DNA of 64,000 nt from Pseudomonas cedrina subsp. cedrina. GTDB taxonomy: Bacteria > Pseudomonadota > Gammaproteobacteria > Pseudomonadales > Pseudomonadaceae. This document shows, one piece after another, positions 1 through 8,030 of the stretch. The translations under genes and the position numbers were made by a program. Position 1 is the stretch's first letter, and each line of letters begins with the position of its first letter. The stretch covers positions 62,001 through 126,000 of the forward strand of contig NZ_MNPW01000008.1 of assembly GCF_001983175.1 (NCBI RefSeq), written 5' to 3'. A model generated the notes under the pieces. That model searched no databases and was not told the DNA's origin. It saw nothing but the letters and a program-made list of their open reading frames with translations.

Positions 1-104
1 AGGCTGCCGTGTTCATGGTCGTGATCGTGGTCGTGTTCATCGGCCGCATGGGCAATGGCCAGTGGCAGCAGGGCAAACGGCAAAGCAAGCAGCAGACGAC
101 GCAT
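1..104 (-). CDS. Zinc-responsive periplasmic protein, N-terminus only (DUF2796/ZrgA-like)
   Basis: Only the first 34 codons lie in the window; the gene runs off its left edge. They read as a Sec signal peptide (MRRLLLALPFALLPLAIAHA) followed at once by a His/Asp-rich stretch (DEHDHDHDHEHGS). A signal peptide followed directly by a His-rich segment fits the DUF2796/ZrgA family and PAO1 PA4063, a periplasmic protein induced by zinc starvation. A ZnuA-type zinc-binding protein is the alternative. The start at 104 is preferred over an in-frame ATG at 122 because GGAG lies at the right distance upstream. A Zur-like palindrome lies 25 bp upstream. The family call rests on the N-terminus and gene order only. 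Confidence 0.6.
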   Translation of the reverse strand, partial: MRRLLLALPFALLPLAIAHAADEHDHDHDHEHGS

Positions 105-128
105 GGGAAAGCTCCAGGACATGAAAGT

Positions 129-152
129 TTTGTTATGTGATCTTATAACAAA
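129..152. promoter_or_regulatory. Zur-like operator palindrome
   Basis: A perfect inverted repeat, TTTGTTAT and ATAACAAA, separated by 8 bases, lies between two divergent genes. The TGTTAT/ATAACA half-sites match those of Zur, the zinc uptake repressor, although the usual central spacing is shorter. It sits 25 bp upstream of the His-rich zinc-type gene at the left edge, where a zinc-controlled operator would be expected. It could also influence the gene at 238. Confidence 0.5.
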
Positions 153-237
153 TGGTGTCGAGAGTTTGACCGCCCGCTTGGCGTTGCGCAAGCCACATGG
201 GAGCATGCCGGTCAGAAAAAAGTGCAGGAGTAGGGCG

Positions 238-585
238 ATGTTGCGAATTCGTGGAACCGTCGGCGACCTGCCGGTGGACTTGACCCTGGAGTTGGACGAC
301 GGCGACTGGGCGCGACTGGGCGCGCAATTGCAGGCAACGCCCGTGCCCGGCACGGCCGCCGCGCCAGTGGCGCCGGTCAAGCACAATGATGACCTCTGGC
401 AGAACGCCCAGGACCTGCTGCGCAAGGCCGGGCAACTCAGCGGCCTTGAGCTGCTCGACCAACTGGAAGGCTTGACCGGTGACGCCTCGGCGGGCAAACG
501 CCTGCTGGTGCGCCTGCGCCACAGCGCCCAGGTGAAAGTGGCCAGCGGCGGGGATACGCCGCTGTACAGCTGGATCGGCGATTAG
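238..585 (+). CDS. Conserved hypothetical protein, 115 aa
   Basis: The start at 238 is chosen over an in-frame upstream ATG at 55 because AGGAG lies 7 bases before it, and the upstream extension would cross the Zur-like site and the divergent gene's start. The protein begins MLRIRGTVGDLPVDLTLELDD, looks soluble and mixed alpha/beta, has an Ala/Pro-rich linker in the middle and a C-terminal helical half. No enzymatic motif is visible. Its place between a zinc-responsive gene and ybbN matches PAO1 PA4062, also of unknown function. Its 3' end overlaps the convergent cnoX gene by four bases. Confidence 0.75.
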   Translation: MLRIRGTVGDLPVDLTLELDDGDWARLGAQLQATPVPGTAAAPVAPVKHNDDLWQNAQDLLRKAGQLSGLELLDQLEGLTGDASAGKRLLVRLRHSAQVKVASGGDTPLYSWIGD

Positions 586-1454
586 TACAGCGCGGCAAAC
601 ATCTTGCGACGGTACACGCTCACCAGTGGGTGATCGTTGCCCAGCAGTTCGAATACCTGCAGCAAGGTTTTGTGCGGCAGGCCTTCGCTGTAGCCGCGGT
701 TGCGGATAAACAGTTTGAGCAACCCTTCCAGCGCTGCATCGTACTGCTGACGCGCCAGTTGCTGAATCGCCAATTGGTAGGCCGCTTCGTCGTCCTGCGC
801 ATTTTGTGCCAGGCGGCTTTTCAAGTCGGCGGCGTCCGGCAGCTCGGCGGCCTGACGCAAAAAGGTAATTTGTGCCTTGGCCCCGGCGAGGGCAGCTTTG
901 TGGTCGTCGCTTTTTACCGCATCCAGCACGGCCTGGGCTTCGCCCAATTCACCGCGCTCGGCCAGGCAGCGCGCGTACAGGATCAACGCGGCGGCATTGG
1001 TATTGTCTTCGCCCAACAGCGCCACCAACAGCGCCTCGGCATCGCTGATGCGGCCTTCGGCAAACAACGCCTGGGCCTGCTCCAATGGATCTGCCGCGGC
1101 CGGTGGCGGCATCTGCACATGGGGTTCGAGCATCGCCCGCACCGCCGACTCCGGCTGCGCCCCGGCAAACCCGTCCACCGGCTGGCCGTCCTTGAACAGC
1201 ACCACCGTCGGCAGGCTTTGGATGCCAAAGCGCGCGACGATATCCTGCTCGGCCTCGCAATCGACCTTGGCCAGCAGCAACTCTCCCTGATAACTCTCGG
1301 CGATCTGCGCCAGCATCGGCATCAACGCCTTGCACGGTGCGCACCACTCGGCCCAGAAATCCACCAGCACGGGTTTTTCGAAAGAATTCTGGATCACTGC
1401 CTGTTCGAAGTTGGCGGTGGTGACGTCGAAGATGTAGGGCGTGGGCTCACTCAT
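582..1454 (-). CDS. cnoX: Thioredoxin-domain co-chaperone with TPR repeats (CnoX/YbbN)
   Basis: This 290-residue protein has an N-terminal thioredoxin fold (about residues 1-110) with the active-site segment WAEWCAPCKALMP, and a C-terminal helical TPR-like region (about 125-290). That is the architecture of CnoX/YbbN, which works with GroEL and protects substrates from oxidative aggregation. E. coli YbbN has lost the CxxC pair (SQHC), whereas here CAPC is intact, so redox activity is possible. It acts in the cytoplasm. It is transcribed toward the 238-585 gene with a four-base 3' overlap. Confidence 0.92.
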   Translation of the reverse strand: MSEPTPYIFDVTTANFEQAVIQNSFEKPVLVDFWAEWCAPCKALMPMLAQIAESYQGELLLAKVDCEAEQDIVARFGIQSLPTVVLFKDGQPVDGFAGAQPESAVRAMLEPHVQMPPPAAADPLEQAQALFAEGRISDAEALLVALLGEDNTNAAALILYARCLAERGELGEAQAVLDAVKSDDHKAALAGAKAQITFLRQAAELPDAADLKSRLAQNAQDDEAAYQLAIQQLARQQYDAALEGLLKLFIRNRGYSEGLPHKTLLQVFELLGNDHPLVSVYRRKMFAALY

Positions 1455-1526
1455 GGGGAATCTCGAATAAAGCGGGAATGGGGCAACTATAAGGGCTGGC
1501 GCAGCCTACCGGAAGCGGCAGGGTGT

Positions 1527-2528
1527 TCAGCCACGCAGCGCGTGCCAAAAAGGGTCTTGATACCAGTCGGTAGGGAACCCCATCGCTTTGAGGCTAACCT
1601 CGGGAAACTCATGGACGAGCTGATACAGGCGTTGATCCCAGCGAGCTGGCGGACTCACCTGATGCATCAAGTGATTCAGAATGCAAAGAACCGTAAAAAT
1701 GCGGGTATGCGGCCCAGGCTGGAACAGATGCTCGGGCCATGGAAAATGGGCTTTCTTCGGTAATTCGGGACGAATACCCAACTCCCGGTTCCACATCCGC
1801 GAATGATGGGCGCAGATGTTTCGAATGATGGTCAAGGCGTGCAGCCATGACTGCATCAGGGGCGCCGCAAGTCCCAGGCGCTTGGCAATGGCTTTCTTGT
1901 CCGCGTCTTTGGCCAGGCCTTTATACAAGTGAGACAAGTCGCCCAGCGTCAGTTCTTCCAGCATGGCCCAGCCAGGCATCAGAGGAGGATCAGCGTAGGT
2001 GGCAGGATAGTGGCGAGCGTAGTTTTCTCTCGCTCTCTGGCGTTTGAGGATGGTTTTTCTTTTGTCATCTGCGTGCAGCCTGTCGATGCGCTCGCATTCG
2101 CGTTGGTAGTCACGTGTTGCGTTGGATTGTTTGACCGACAGGTTTGCCAGCAGGCGCTGATGATCAAACGTAGGATGAAACATCCGGACGTTTATATGCC
2201 AGTGACTGCCATGGGCAGGTCCCATGTGGTTACTGATAACTGCGCGCGATGCAATTTCGACCCTTTCTATGGCATCCATCGTCAGTAGACGAAGTCGACG
2301 GTCAAAATCGTAGAGGCGGGTTAACTGACGAAATTGGCTACCGTTTCGAAAGCGATGGTCGATATCGTCCGGATGTTGGAGAGGCCGCATGTAGGGGCTT
2401 AAACGAAAGAAACTGACGGACCGCAAAAAAGCCTCGGCGCGAGCTTCATTTTGAATAAGCAAGCCGCGGCGCTTGAGCAGTTCCAACTGGGCCGGAACGT
2501 CGATGGCGGGCTTACTGAATGACCTCAT
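1527..2528 (-). CDS. Abi family protein (Abi_2, AbiD/AbiF type), HEPN-like
   Basis: A 333-residue protein of the Abi_2 family. The N-terminal region contains SFFRLSPYMRPL and FRQLTRLYDFDRRLRLL, typical of AbiD/AbiF. Residues about 232-250 contain RNICAHH, where R236 and H241 form the Rx4-6H signature of HEPN ribonucleases. Members abort phage infection, probably by RNA cleavage, though the target is usually unknown. It interrupts a gene order otherwise like PAO1 (ybbN to the methyltransferase), so it is probably an acquired cargo gene. Its ATG overlaps the stop of a small upstream open frame by ATGA, suggesting coupled translation. No integrase or direct repeats were seen beside it. Confidence 0.85.
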   Translation of the reverse strand: MRSFSKPAIDVPAQLELLKRRGLLIQNEARAEAFLRSVSFFRLSPYMRPLQHPDDIDHRFRNGSQFRQLTRLYDFDRRLRLLTMDAIERVEIASRAVISNHMGPAHGSHWHINVRMFHPTFDHQRLLANLSVKQSNATRDYQRECERIDRLHADDKRKTILKRQRARENYARHYPATYADPPLMPGWAMLEELTLGDLSHLYKGLAKDADKKAIAKRLGLAAPLMQSWLHALTIIRNICAHHSRMWNRELGIRPELPKKAHFPWPEHLFQPGPHTRIFTVLCILNHLMHQVSPPARWDQRLYQLVHEFPEVSLKAMGFPTDWYQDPFWHALRG

Positions 2529-2776
2529 GCCCTAAAAGCACCAGGCATAAAAAACCCGCACAATTTGTGCTTGGCTACTGACGCAGCCAGAGGCATGGCG
2601 GGTGTATTGCCGCAGAGGTTAGGCAGCGGTCCGGGTTTTTGCAAGGCCTTTTTACAGGGGGCGGTAAGCGAAAACGTCTGGAAATGCATGCCGGTTGATT
2701 GCCCTAGCTGCGTGCGAAAGGAGGGCATTTTCCATAGCCTCACCTTTTCTGTCTCAGCCAATGTATTGCCAGACAT
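2525..2776 (-). CDS. Possible small leader ORF coupled to the Abi gene
   Basis: An open frame of 83 codons lies directly upstream of the Abi gene, and its TGA overlaps the Abi ATG. The translation is rich in Pro, Lys and Ala and resembles no family I recognise. Near its end the RNA has a small palindrome (GCACAAATTGTGC) followed by GGGTTTTTT, so this stretch could be an attenuator or terminator-like leader rather than a protein gene. The ribosome-binding site at the ATG is weak. It may be an immunity or regulatory peptide, a leader, or non-coding. Confidence that it encodes a stable protein is low. Confidence 0.3.
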   Translation of the reverse strand: MSGNTLAETEKVRLWKMPSFRTQLGQSTGMHFQTFSLTAPCKKALQKPGPLPNLCGNTPAMPLAASVAKHKLCGFFMPGAFRA

Positions 2777-2792
2777 TTGTAACGCTCGGGGC

Positions 2793-3446
2793 TTACCGCC
2801 GCGAATGGTACAGGCTCACCTTGCGAAACTCCCAAGGCTCGGCCAGGTCCGGCAAGGTCAGTGCCTCAAGTACCTCCAGGCGCTGATAATCCGGGTGTTG
2901 AAAATCCCTCACCCGAGAATCCGCGACCAGCGCTTCACGGCCCCGTGTCAGGAACTGGTCCAGCAGCGGCAGGTTCGCTCGGTCATAGAGCACGTCGGCG
3001 ACAAGGATCAGGTCAAAGCGGTCGGCTTCGGCGAAAAAATCCGCCGAATAACCCAATTCCACCCCATTGAGTTGGGCATTGGCCCGGCAGGCTGCCAGCG
3101 CCAGCGGGTCGAGGTCGCAAGCGACCACTTCCGATGCGCCTGCTTTAAGCGCAGCAATCGCGGCGACACCGGAGCCCGCGCCAAAATCCAGTACGCGTTT
3201 GCCGGCCACCCATTCAGGGTTCGCCGCCAGGTACCGCGCCAGTGCCAGGCCGCTGGCCCAGCAGAAACTCCAGTAGGGCGGTTCGTGCAGGATGCGCCGG
3301 GTTTCTTCGGGGCTGAAGGCGCGGTCCATGTTGTCCGCATCCAGCAGCCACAGCGACAGCGCCGTGCCCGGCAGTGGGCAGGGCACCAGGTGAGCGTCGC
3401 CGATCAGCTCGCTCAGGGCGTGCTGCAAGTCCAACGGTGGCGTCAT
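2793..3446 (-). CDS. Class I SAM-dependent methyltransferase
   Basis: A 217-residue Rossmann-fold methyltransferase. Motif I is VLDFGAGSGVAAIAALKAG at about residue 85, followed by an acidic strand end (VVACDLDPLALAA) and a motif-IV-like segment (DLILVADVLYD). Overall it resembles the ETFB-lysine/nicotinamide N-methyltransferase-like group, small enzymes that methylate protein lysines, but the substrate cannot be inferred from sequence. It is cytoplasmic. Its ATG overlaps the stop of the upstream lipoprotein gene by four bases, so the two form an operon. Confidence 0.85.
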   Translation of the reverse strand: MTPPLDLQHALSELIGDAHLVPCPLPGTALSLWLLDADNMDRAFSPEETRRILHEPPYWSFCWASGLALARYLAANPEWVAGKRVLDFGAGSGVAAIAALKAGASEVVACDLDPLALAACRANAQLNGVELGYSADFFAEADRFDLILVADVLYDRANLPLLDQFLTRGREALVADSRVRDFQHPDYQRLEVLEALTLPDLAEPWEFRKVSLYHSRR

Positions 3447-3898
3447 GGTGCCTTGACGAGTTCCAGGGGGCCGGTGGTCTGGGTGATCGCCTGGGTAATG
3501 CGTACGGCGGGCAGGTGCAGGATCAACTGGCCGGACTGGCTGGCGCGGCCGCGCAATTCAACCCGCGCACCGGCCGGGAACGCCTCGGGGTTGAAGCGCA
3601 GGCGGAAGGCCAAGGGCTTGCCGTTGCCGGTCAGTACGCTGCTGGCGAGCAGCTGTTGCGGACGCGAACGGTCGTCGATCACCAGCAACGCCATCTCGAC
3701 TTCAGCGCCGGCCGGCACGTTGGTCAGGCTGCCGTTGATCTCGCGCTGGTAGGCCGGCAACGGGCCAAGGTCTTCAATGCCCGGGACTTTTTTCTCCTGC
3801 GCGGGCGTGGGTTGTGGCGCGGAAGGCTTGGGGGCTTCGCTGCTGCAGGCGACCAGAACACTGAACAAGGTGAGTAAAACAAGTGGTCGTAACTGCAT
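3443..3898 (-). CDS. YbaY-family lipoprotein
   Basis: The start at 3898 is preferred over an in-frame ATG 21 bases upstream because TGGAG lies 6 bases before it and a clean lipoprotein signal follows (MQLRPLVLLTLFSVLVACSS, lipobox LVAC). The mature protein has a Pro-rich tether and then a small beta domain (LTNVPAGAEVEMALLVIDD) typical of YbaY, whose role in E. coli is poorly defined. It is expected to be anchored in the envelope. The residues after the Cys (S, S) predict outer-membrane sorting. It heads a two-gene operon with the methyltransferase. Confidence 0.8.
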   Translation of the reverse strand: MQLRPLVLLTLFSVLVACSSEAPKPSAPQPTPAQEKKVPGIEDLGPLPAYQREINGSLTNVPAGAEVEMALLVIDDRSRPQQLLASSVLTGNGKPLAFRLRFNPEAFPAGARVELRGRASQSGQLILHLPAVRITQAITQTTGPLELVKAP

Positions 3899-4038
3899 AT
3901 ACGGCTCCAGAAAGGACAAAATCCGTGGCTTGAATAATATGAAACATATAAGCCTGCCTATATACCGTAAAGGCTATGGCTTGTCTTGCCACGGGGATGC
4001 GCTACCATGGCCCTCCCTTTATTTGTTGCCTGCCAACC

Positions 4039-4509
4039 ATGCACTGTCCCTTCTGCGGTGCCAACGACACCAAGGTCATTGACTCACGTCTGGTCGCCGA
4101 GGGCGATCAAGTACGTCGCCGGCGCGAATGCCTGGCCTCTGGCTGCGGTGAACGTTTCACCACCTTCGAAACCGCCGAACTGGTGCTGCCACGTCTGATC
4201 AAGTCCGACGGCAGCCGCCAGCCTTTCGACGAAGACAAACTGCGCGCCGGTATGCAGCGCGCCCTGGAAAAACGCCCGGTGAGTGTCGAGCGGCTGGAGG
4301 CGGCGTTGGTGCATATCAAGCACAAGCTGCGCGCCACTGGCGAGCGCGAGGTCAAGAGCCTGGTGGTTGGAGAGCTGGTGATGGGCGAGCTGCAAAAGCT
4401 CGACGAAGTCGCCTACATCCGTTTCGCTTCGGTGTATCGACGCTTCCAGGACCTCAATGAGTTCCGCGAAGAGATCGACCGCCTGGCCCGTGAGCCGATC
4501 AAAGAATGA
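4039..4509 (+). CDS. nrdR: Transcriptional repressor NrdR
   Basis: NrdR represses ribonucleotide reductase genes in response to ATP/dATP. The 156-residue protein starts MHCPFCGAND, the first zinc-ribbon knuckle, and contains an ATP-cone from about residue 48 (LVLPRLIKSDGSRQPFDEDK). The second knuckle reads RECLASGCGERFTTFE: the cysteines C31 and C36 are four residues apart, whereas the family norm I know is CxxC. The codons (TGC CTG GCC TCT GGC TGC) are unambiguous, so this is a genuine two-residue insertion. It heads the rib cluster, and its TGA overlaps the ribD ATG. Confidence 0.95.
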   Translation: MHCPFCGANDTKVIDSRLVAEGDQVRRRRECLASGCGERFTTFETAELVLPRLIKSDGSRQPFDEDKLRAGMQRALEKRPVSVERLEAALVHIKHKLRATGEREVKSLVVGELVMGELQKLDEVAYIRFASVYRRFQDLNEFREEIDRLAREPIKE

Positions 4510-5645
4510 ATCCACCTTCCATGTCAGAGCTGGCTGTCCTCGACGCCCATTACATGGCCCGCGCCCTCGAACTGGCGCGCAAGGGCCTGTACACCACCCA
4601 TCCCAACCCACGGGTAGGTTGTGTGATTGTGCGCGATGGGCAGATTGTCGGCGAAGGCTGGCACGAGCGCACCGGCCAGCCCCATGCCGAGCCCAATGCC
4701 TTGCGCGCCGCAGGTGCCAAGGCCCGTGGTGCCACCGTGTACGTGACCCTTGAACCGTGCAGTCACTATGGGCATACGCCGCCCTGCGCCGATGCGTTGG
4801 TCACGGCCGGCGTCGCCCGCGTCGTGGCCGGCATGCAGGACCCGAACCCTGAGGTGGCCGGGCGCGGCATGCAGCGTCTGGCGCAAGCCGGGATCGAGGT
4901 GCGCAGCGGTGTGCTGGAAGCCCAAGCGCGGGCGCTTAACCCCGGTTTCCTCAAACGCATGGAACACGGCTTGCCTTTTGTGCGGGTCAAGTTGGCGATG
5001 AGCCTGGACGGGCGCACCGCGATGGCCAGCGGCGAAAGCCAGTGGATCACCGGCCCCGCCGCCCGTGCCGCCGTGCAGCGCCTGCGCGCCGAAGCCAGTG
5101 TGGTGCTGACCGGCGCCGACACGGTGCTGGCCGACGGTGCGCGCCTGACCGTGCGCGCCGCCGAGCTGGGCCTGGACGAAGCCACCACCGCCCTGGCCAT
5201 GTCGCGTCCGCCGCTGCGCGTGCTGATCGACGGGCGTCTTCGTGTGCCGCTCAACGCACCGTTCTTCAAGGCCGGGCCGGCGCTGGTGATTACCTGCGTC
5301 ACCCCGGAAAACCAGTTTCCCCGCGGGCCCGAGTGCCTGGTGGTGCCGGGCGTCGAGGGCCAGGTCGACCTGCGCTCGGCACTGGTCGCGCTGGCCGCCC
5401 GTGGCGTCAACGAAGTGTTGGTGGAAGCGGGCCCGAGCCTGGCGGGCGCCTTTGCCCAACAAGGCCTGGTGGATGAATATGTGATTTTCATCGCTGGCAA
5501 GTTCCTCGGCTCCGCCGCCCGCCCTCTGCTGGACTGGCCGCTTGAGAAACTGGCCGACGCCCCCCAACTCAAGATCACTGAAATGCGCGCCGTGGGCGAC
5601 GACTGGCGAGTCACTGCCATCCCGCTACCCGCAGCGAGCGTATAA
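4506..5645 (+). CDS. ribD: Bifunctional riboflavin deaminase/reductase RibD
   Basis: RibD deaminates the pyrimidine made from GTP by RibA and then reduces its ribosyl side chain, two successive steps of riboflavin synthesis. The N-terminal cytidine-deaminase fold has the zinc ligands in HAE (residues 60-62) and PCSHYGHTPPC (84-94). The C-terminal reductase (about 150-379) starts near LPFVRVKLAMSLDGRTA. The 379-residue length is normal. It overlaps nrdR by four bases. A TATAAT string covers its own stop codon and may contribute to ribE transcription. Confidence 0.96.
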   Translation: MNPPSMSELAVLDAHYMARALELARKGLYTTHPNPRVGCVIVRDGQIVGEGWHERTGQPHAEPNALRAAGAKARGATVYVTLEPCSHYGHTPPCADALVTAGVARVVAGMQDPNPEVAGRGMQRLAQAGIEVRSGVLEAQARALNPGFLKRMEHGLPFVRVKLAMSLDGRTAMASGESQWITGPAARAAVQRLRAEASVVLTGADTVLADGARLTVRAAELGLDEATTALAMSRPPLRVLIDGRLRVPLNAPFFKAGPALVITCVTPENQFPRGPECLVVPGVEGQVDLRSALVALAARGVNEVLVEAGPSLAGAFAQQGLVDEYVIFIAGKFLGSAARPLLDWPLEKLADAPQLKITEMRAVGDDWRVTAIPLPAASV

Positions 5646-5694
5646 TTCCCGGCCTGCGCTTTGCGCGTCAGCCCCCCGTTTTCAGGAGAACGAA

Positions 5695-6357
5695 ATGTTC
5701 ACCGGCATTATCGAATCCATCGGCAGCATCCGCGCCATGACCCCAAAAGGCGGCGACGTGCGCCTGCTGGTTGAAACCGGCAAGCTCGACCTGGGCGACG
5801 TCAAGCTGGGCGACAGCATCGCCGTCAGCGGCGTGTGCCTGACCGTTGTCGAATTGCCGGGCAACGGCTTCGCCGCCGATGTCAGCCGCGAAACCCTGGA
5901 TTGCACCGCGATGAACGATCTTGCGGCCGGCAGCCCGGTGAACCTGGAAAAAGCCCTGACCCCGACCACACGGCTGGGCGGTCACCTGGTCAGCGGCCAC
6001 GTCGACGGCGTCGGCGAAGTGGTTGCCCGCAGCGAAAACGCACGCGCCGTGGAATTTCGCATCCGCGCGCCCAAGGAACTGGCCAAGTACATCGCCCACA
6101 AAGGCTCGATCACCGTCGACGGCACCAGCCTGACCGTGAACGCCGTGAATGGCGCCGAATTCGAACTGACCATCATTCCCCACACCCTCAGCGAAACCAT
6201 CATGGCCTCGTACCAGCCAGGTCGCCGGGTGAACCTGGAAGTCGACTTGCTTGCCCGTTACCTGGAGCGCCTGCTGTTGGGCGATAAGGCCGCAGAGCCT
6301 GCATCAGGGAACATCACTGAAAGTTTTCTAGCCGCCAACGGCTACCTCAAATCCTGA
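5695..6357 (+). CDS. ribE: Riboflavin synthase, alpha subunit
   Basis: It catalyses dismutation of two 6,7-dimethyl-8-ribityllumazine molecules to riboflavin, in complex or in series with RibH. The 220-residue protein has the two tandem lumazine-binding repeats of the family. The first begins MFTGIIESIG and includes DSIAVSGVCLTV; the second includes HLVSGHVDGVGEV and GSITVDGTSLTV. AGGAGAACGAA precedes the ATG. No FMN riboswitch sequence was found in the gap before it. The gene is named ribC in some Pseudomonas annotations. Confidence 0.96.
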   Translation: MFTGIIESIGSIRAMTPKGGDVRLLVETGKLDLGDVKLGDSIAVSGVCLTVVELPGNGFAADVSRETLDCTAMNDLAAGSPVNLEKALTPTTRLGGHLVSGHVDGVGEVVARSENARAVEFRIRAPKELAKYIAHKGSITVDGTSLTVNAVNGAEFELTIIPHTLSETIMASYQPGRRVNLEVDLLARYLERLLLGDKAAEPASGNITESFLAANGYLKS

Positions 6358-6372
6358 CCAAGGGGGTGCCGC

Positions 6373-7464
6373 GTGGCGCTCAATAGCATCGAAGAACTGG
6401 TTGAAGACATCCGCCAAGGCAAGATGGTCATCCTAATGGATGACGAAGACCGCGAGAACGAAGGCGACATCATCATGGCCGCCGAGGCCTGCCAGGCCGA
6501 GCACATCAACTTCATGGCCAAGCACGCCCGTGGGCTGATCTGCATGCCCATGAGCCGCGAGCGCTGCGAGCTGCTCAAGCTGCCGTTGATGGCGCCGCGC
6601 AATGGTTCAGGCTTCGGCACCAAGTTCACCGTGTCCATCGAAGCCACGACGGGTGTCACCACCGGGATCTCCGCCGCTGACCGCGCGCGCACCGTGCAGG
6701 CCGCCGCCGCGAAAGACGCCAAGGCCGAAGACATCGTCAGCCCCGGCCACATCTTCCCGCTGATGGCCCAACCGGGCGGCACCCTGGCCCGCGCCGGCCA
6801 CACCGAAGCCGCCTGCGACCTGGCGCGCATGGCCGGGTTCGAGCCGAGCGGGGTGATCTGCGAAGTGATGAACGACGACGGCACCATGGCCCGTCGCGCC
6901 GAACTCGAAGCTTTTGCCACCGAACACGGCATCAAAATCGGCACCATCGCCGACCTGATCCACTACCGAATGATCCACGAACGTACCGTTCAGCGGATTG
7001 CCGAGCAGCCGCTGGACAGTGAGCTGGGCCAATTCAACCTGGTGACCTACCGTGATTCGGTGGAAGGCGACGTGCACATGGCGCTGACCCTGGGCAGCAT
7101 CAGTGCCGACGTACCGACCCTGGTGCGCGTGCACAACATGGACCCGCTGCGCGACCTGCTGATGGTCAAGCAGCCGGGCCGTTGGAGCCTGCGCGCCGCG
7201 ATGGCGGCGGTGTCCGAGGCCGGCAGTGGCGTGGTGCTGCTGTTGGGCAATCCGGTCGATGGCGATGTGCTGCTGGCGCATATCCGTGAAACCGCCGAGC
7301 AGACCCAGGTGAAAACACCGACCACCTACAGCATCGTCGGTGCCGGCTCGCAGATCCTGCGTGACTTGGGCGTGCGCAAAATGCGCCTGATGAGCGCACC
7401 AATGAAATTTAATGCGATATCCGGTTTCGACCTGGAAGTAGTAGAATACGTGCCCTCCGAATAA
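6373..7464 (+). CDS. ribBA: 3,4-dihydroxy-2-butanone-4-phosphate synthase with degenerate RibA domain
   Basis: The N-terminal half (to about residue 205) is a complete RibB domain that converts ribulose 5-phosphate to the four-carbon riboflavin precursor, with the signatures DDEDRENEGDIIMAAE, TGISAADRARTV and RAGHTEAACDLARMAG. The C-terminal half aligns with GTP cyclohydrolase II but lacks the zinc-binding cysteine cluster (C-x10-CDC in the real RibA at 9647), showing HNMDPLRDLLMVKQPG in that region. It is therefore unlikely to hydrolyse GTP. A GTG start is used. A separate intact ribA lies downstream. Confidence 0.93.
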   Translation: MALNSIEELVEDIRQGKMVILMDDEDRENEGDIIMAAEACQAEHINFMAKHARGLICMPMSRERCELLKLPLMAPRNGSGFGTKFTVSIEATTGVTTGISAADRARTVQAAAAKDAKAEDIVSPGHIFPLMAQPGGTLARAGHTEAACDLARMAGFEPSGVICEVMNDDGTMARRAELEAFATEHGIKIGTIADLIHYRMIHERTVQRIAEQPLDSELGQFNLVTYRDSVEGDVHMALTLGSISADVPTLVRVHNMDPLRDLLMVKQPGRWSLRAAMAAVSEAGSGVVLLLGNPVDGDVLLAHIRETAEQTQVKTPTTYSIVGAGSQILRDLGVRKMRLMSAPMKFNAISGFDLEVVEYVPSE

Positions 7465-7553
7465 AGGCTGGCGATTGTCGCCCTTGTTCGCGGTTCAAAT
7501 ATCACTAAGGGGCGCGTCTTACGCGCGTCCCGGCTCTTTAAGAGATTTGTCGA

Positions 7554-8030
7554 ATGACCCTGAAGACCATCGAAGGTACCTTCATCGCCCCCAAAGGCCG
7601 CTACGCCCTCGTAGTTGGCCGCTTCAACAGCTTCGTCGTTGAAAGCCTGGTCAGCGGTGCCGTGGATGCCCTGGTTCGCCACGGTGTGAGCGAAAGCGAT
7701 ATCACCCTTATCCGTGCCCCTGGCGCCTTCGAAATTCCACTGGTTGCGCAAAAAGTTGCTCAACAGGGCGAATACGCGGCAATCATCGCCCTGGGCGCGG
7801 TCATTCGTGGCGGTACGCCGCACTTCGAATACGTGGCTGGCGAATGCACCAAGGGCCTGGCCCAGGTGTCCATGGAGTTCGGCGTGCCGGTCGCGTTCGG
7901 CGTGCTGACCGTGGATTCCATCGAGCAAGCCATCGAGCGTTCCGGCACCAAGGCCGGTAACAAAGGCGCTGAAGCTGCCCTGTCCGCCCTGGAAATGGTC
8001 AGCCTGCTGTCGCAGCTGGAGGCCAAGTGA
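7554..8030 (+). CDS. ribH: 6,7-dimethyl-8-ribityllumazine synthase
   Basis: RibH condenses the RibB product with the pyrimidine from RibD to form lumazine, normally in a large capsid-like or decameric assembly. The 158-residue sequence shows GRYALVVGRFNSFVVESLVSG, RAPGAFEIPLVAQK, GAVIRGGTPHFEYVAGE and FGVLTVDSIEQAIER, which line the active site. The 89-base gap after ribBA contains a short GC-rich hairpin (around 7510-7530) that could be a processing or weak termination site. Its stop overlaps the nusB GTG start. Confidence 0.96.
   Translation: MTLKTIEGTFIAPKGRYALVVGRFNSFVVESLVSGAVDALVRHGVSESDITLIRAPGAFEIPLVAQKVAQQGEYAAIIALGAVIRGGTPHFEYVAGECTKGLAQVSMEFGVPVAFGVLTVDSIEQAIERSGTKAGNKGAEAALSALEMVSLLSQLEAK

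Noticed and set aside
2525..2776. Small ORF before Abi as a phage Ash/Icd-like protein
   Set aside because: The resemblance is only a vague impression of context; no sequence motif supports it, so it is listed as unknown.
5640..6372. FMN riboswitch upstream of ribE or ribBA
   Set aside because: The gaps of 49 and 15 bases are too short for the element and show none of its conserved sequence.
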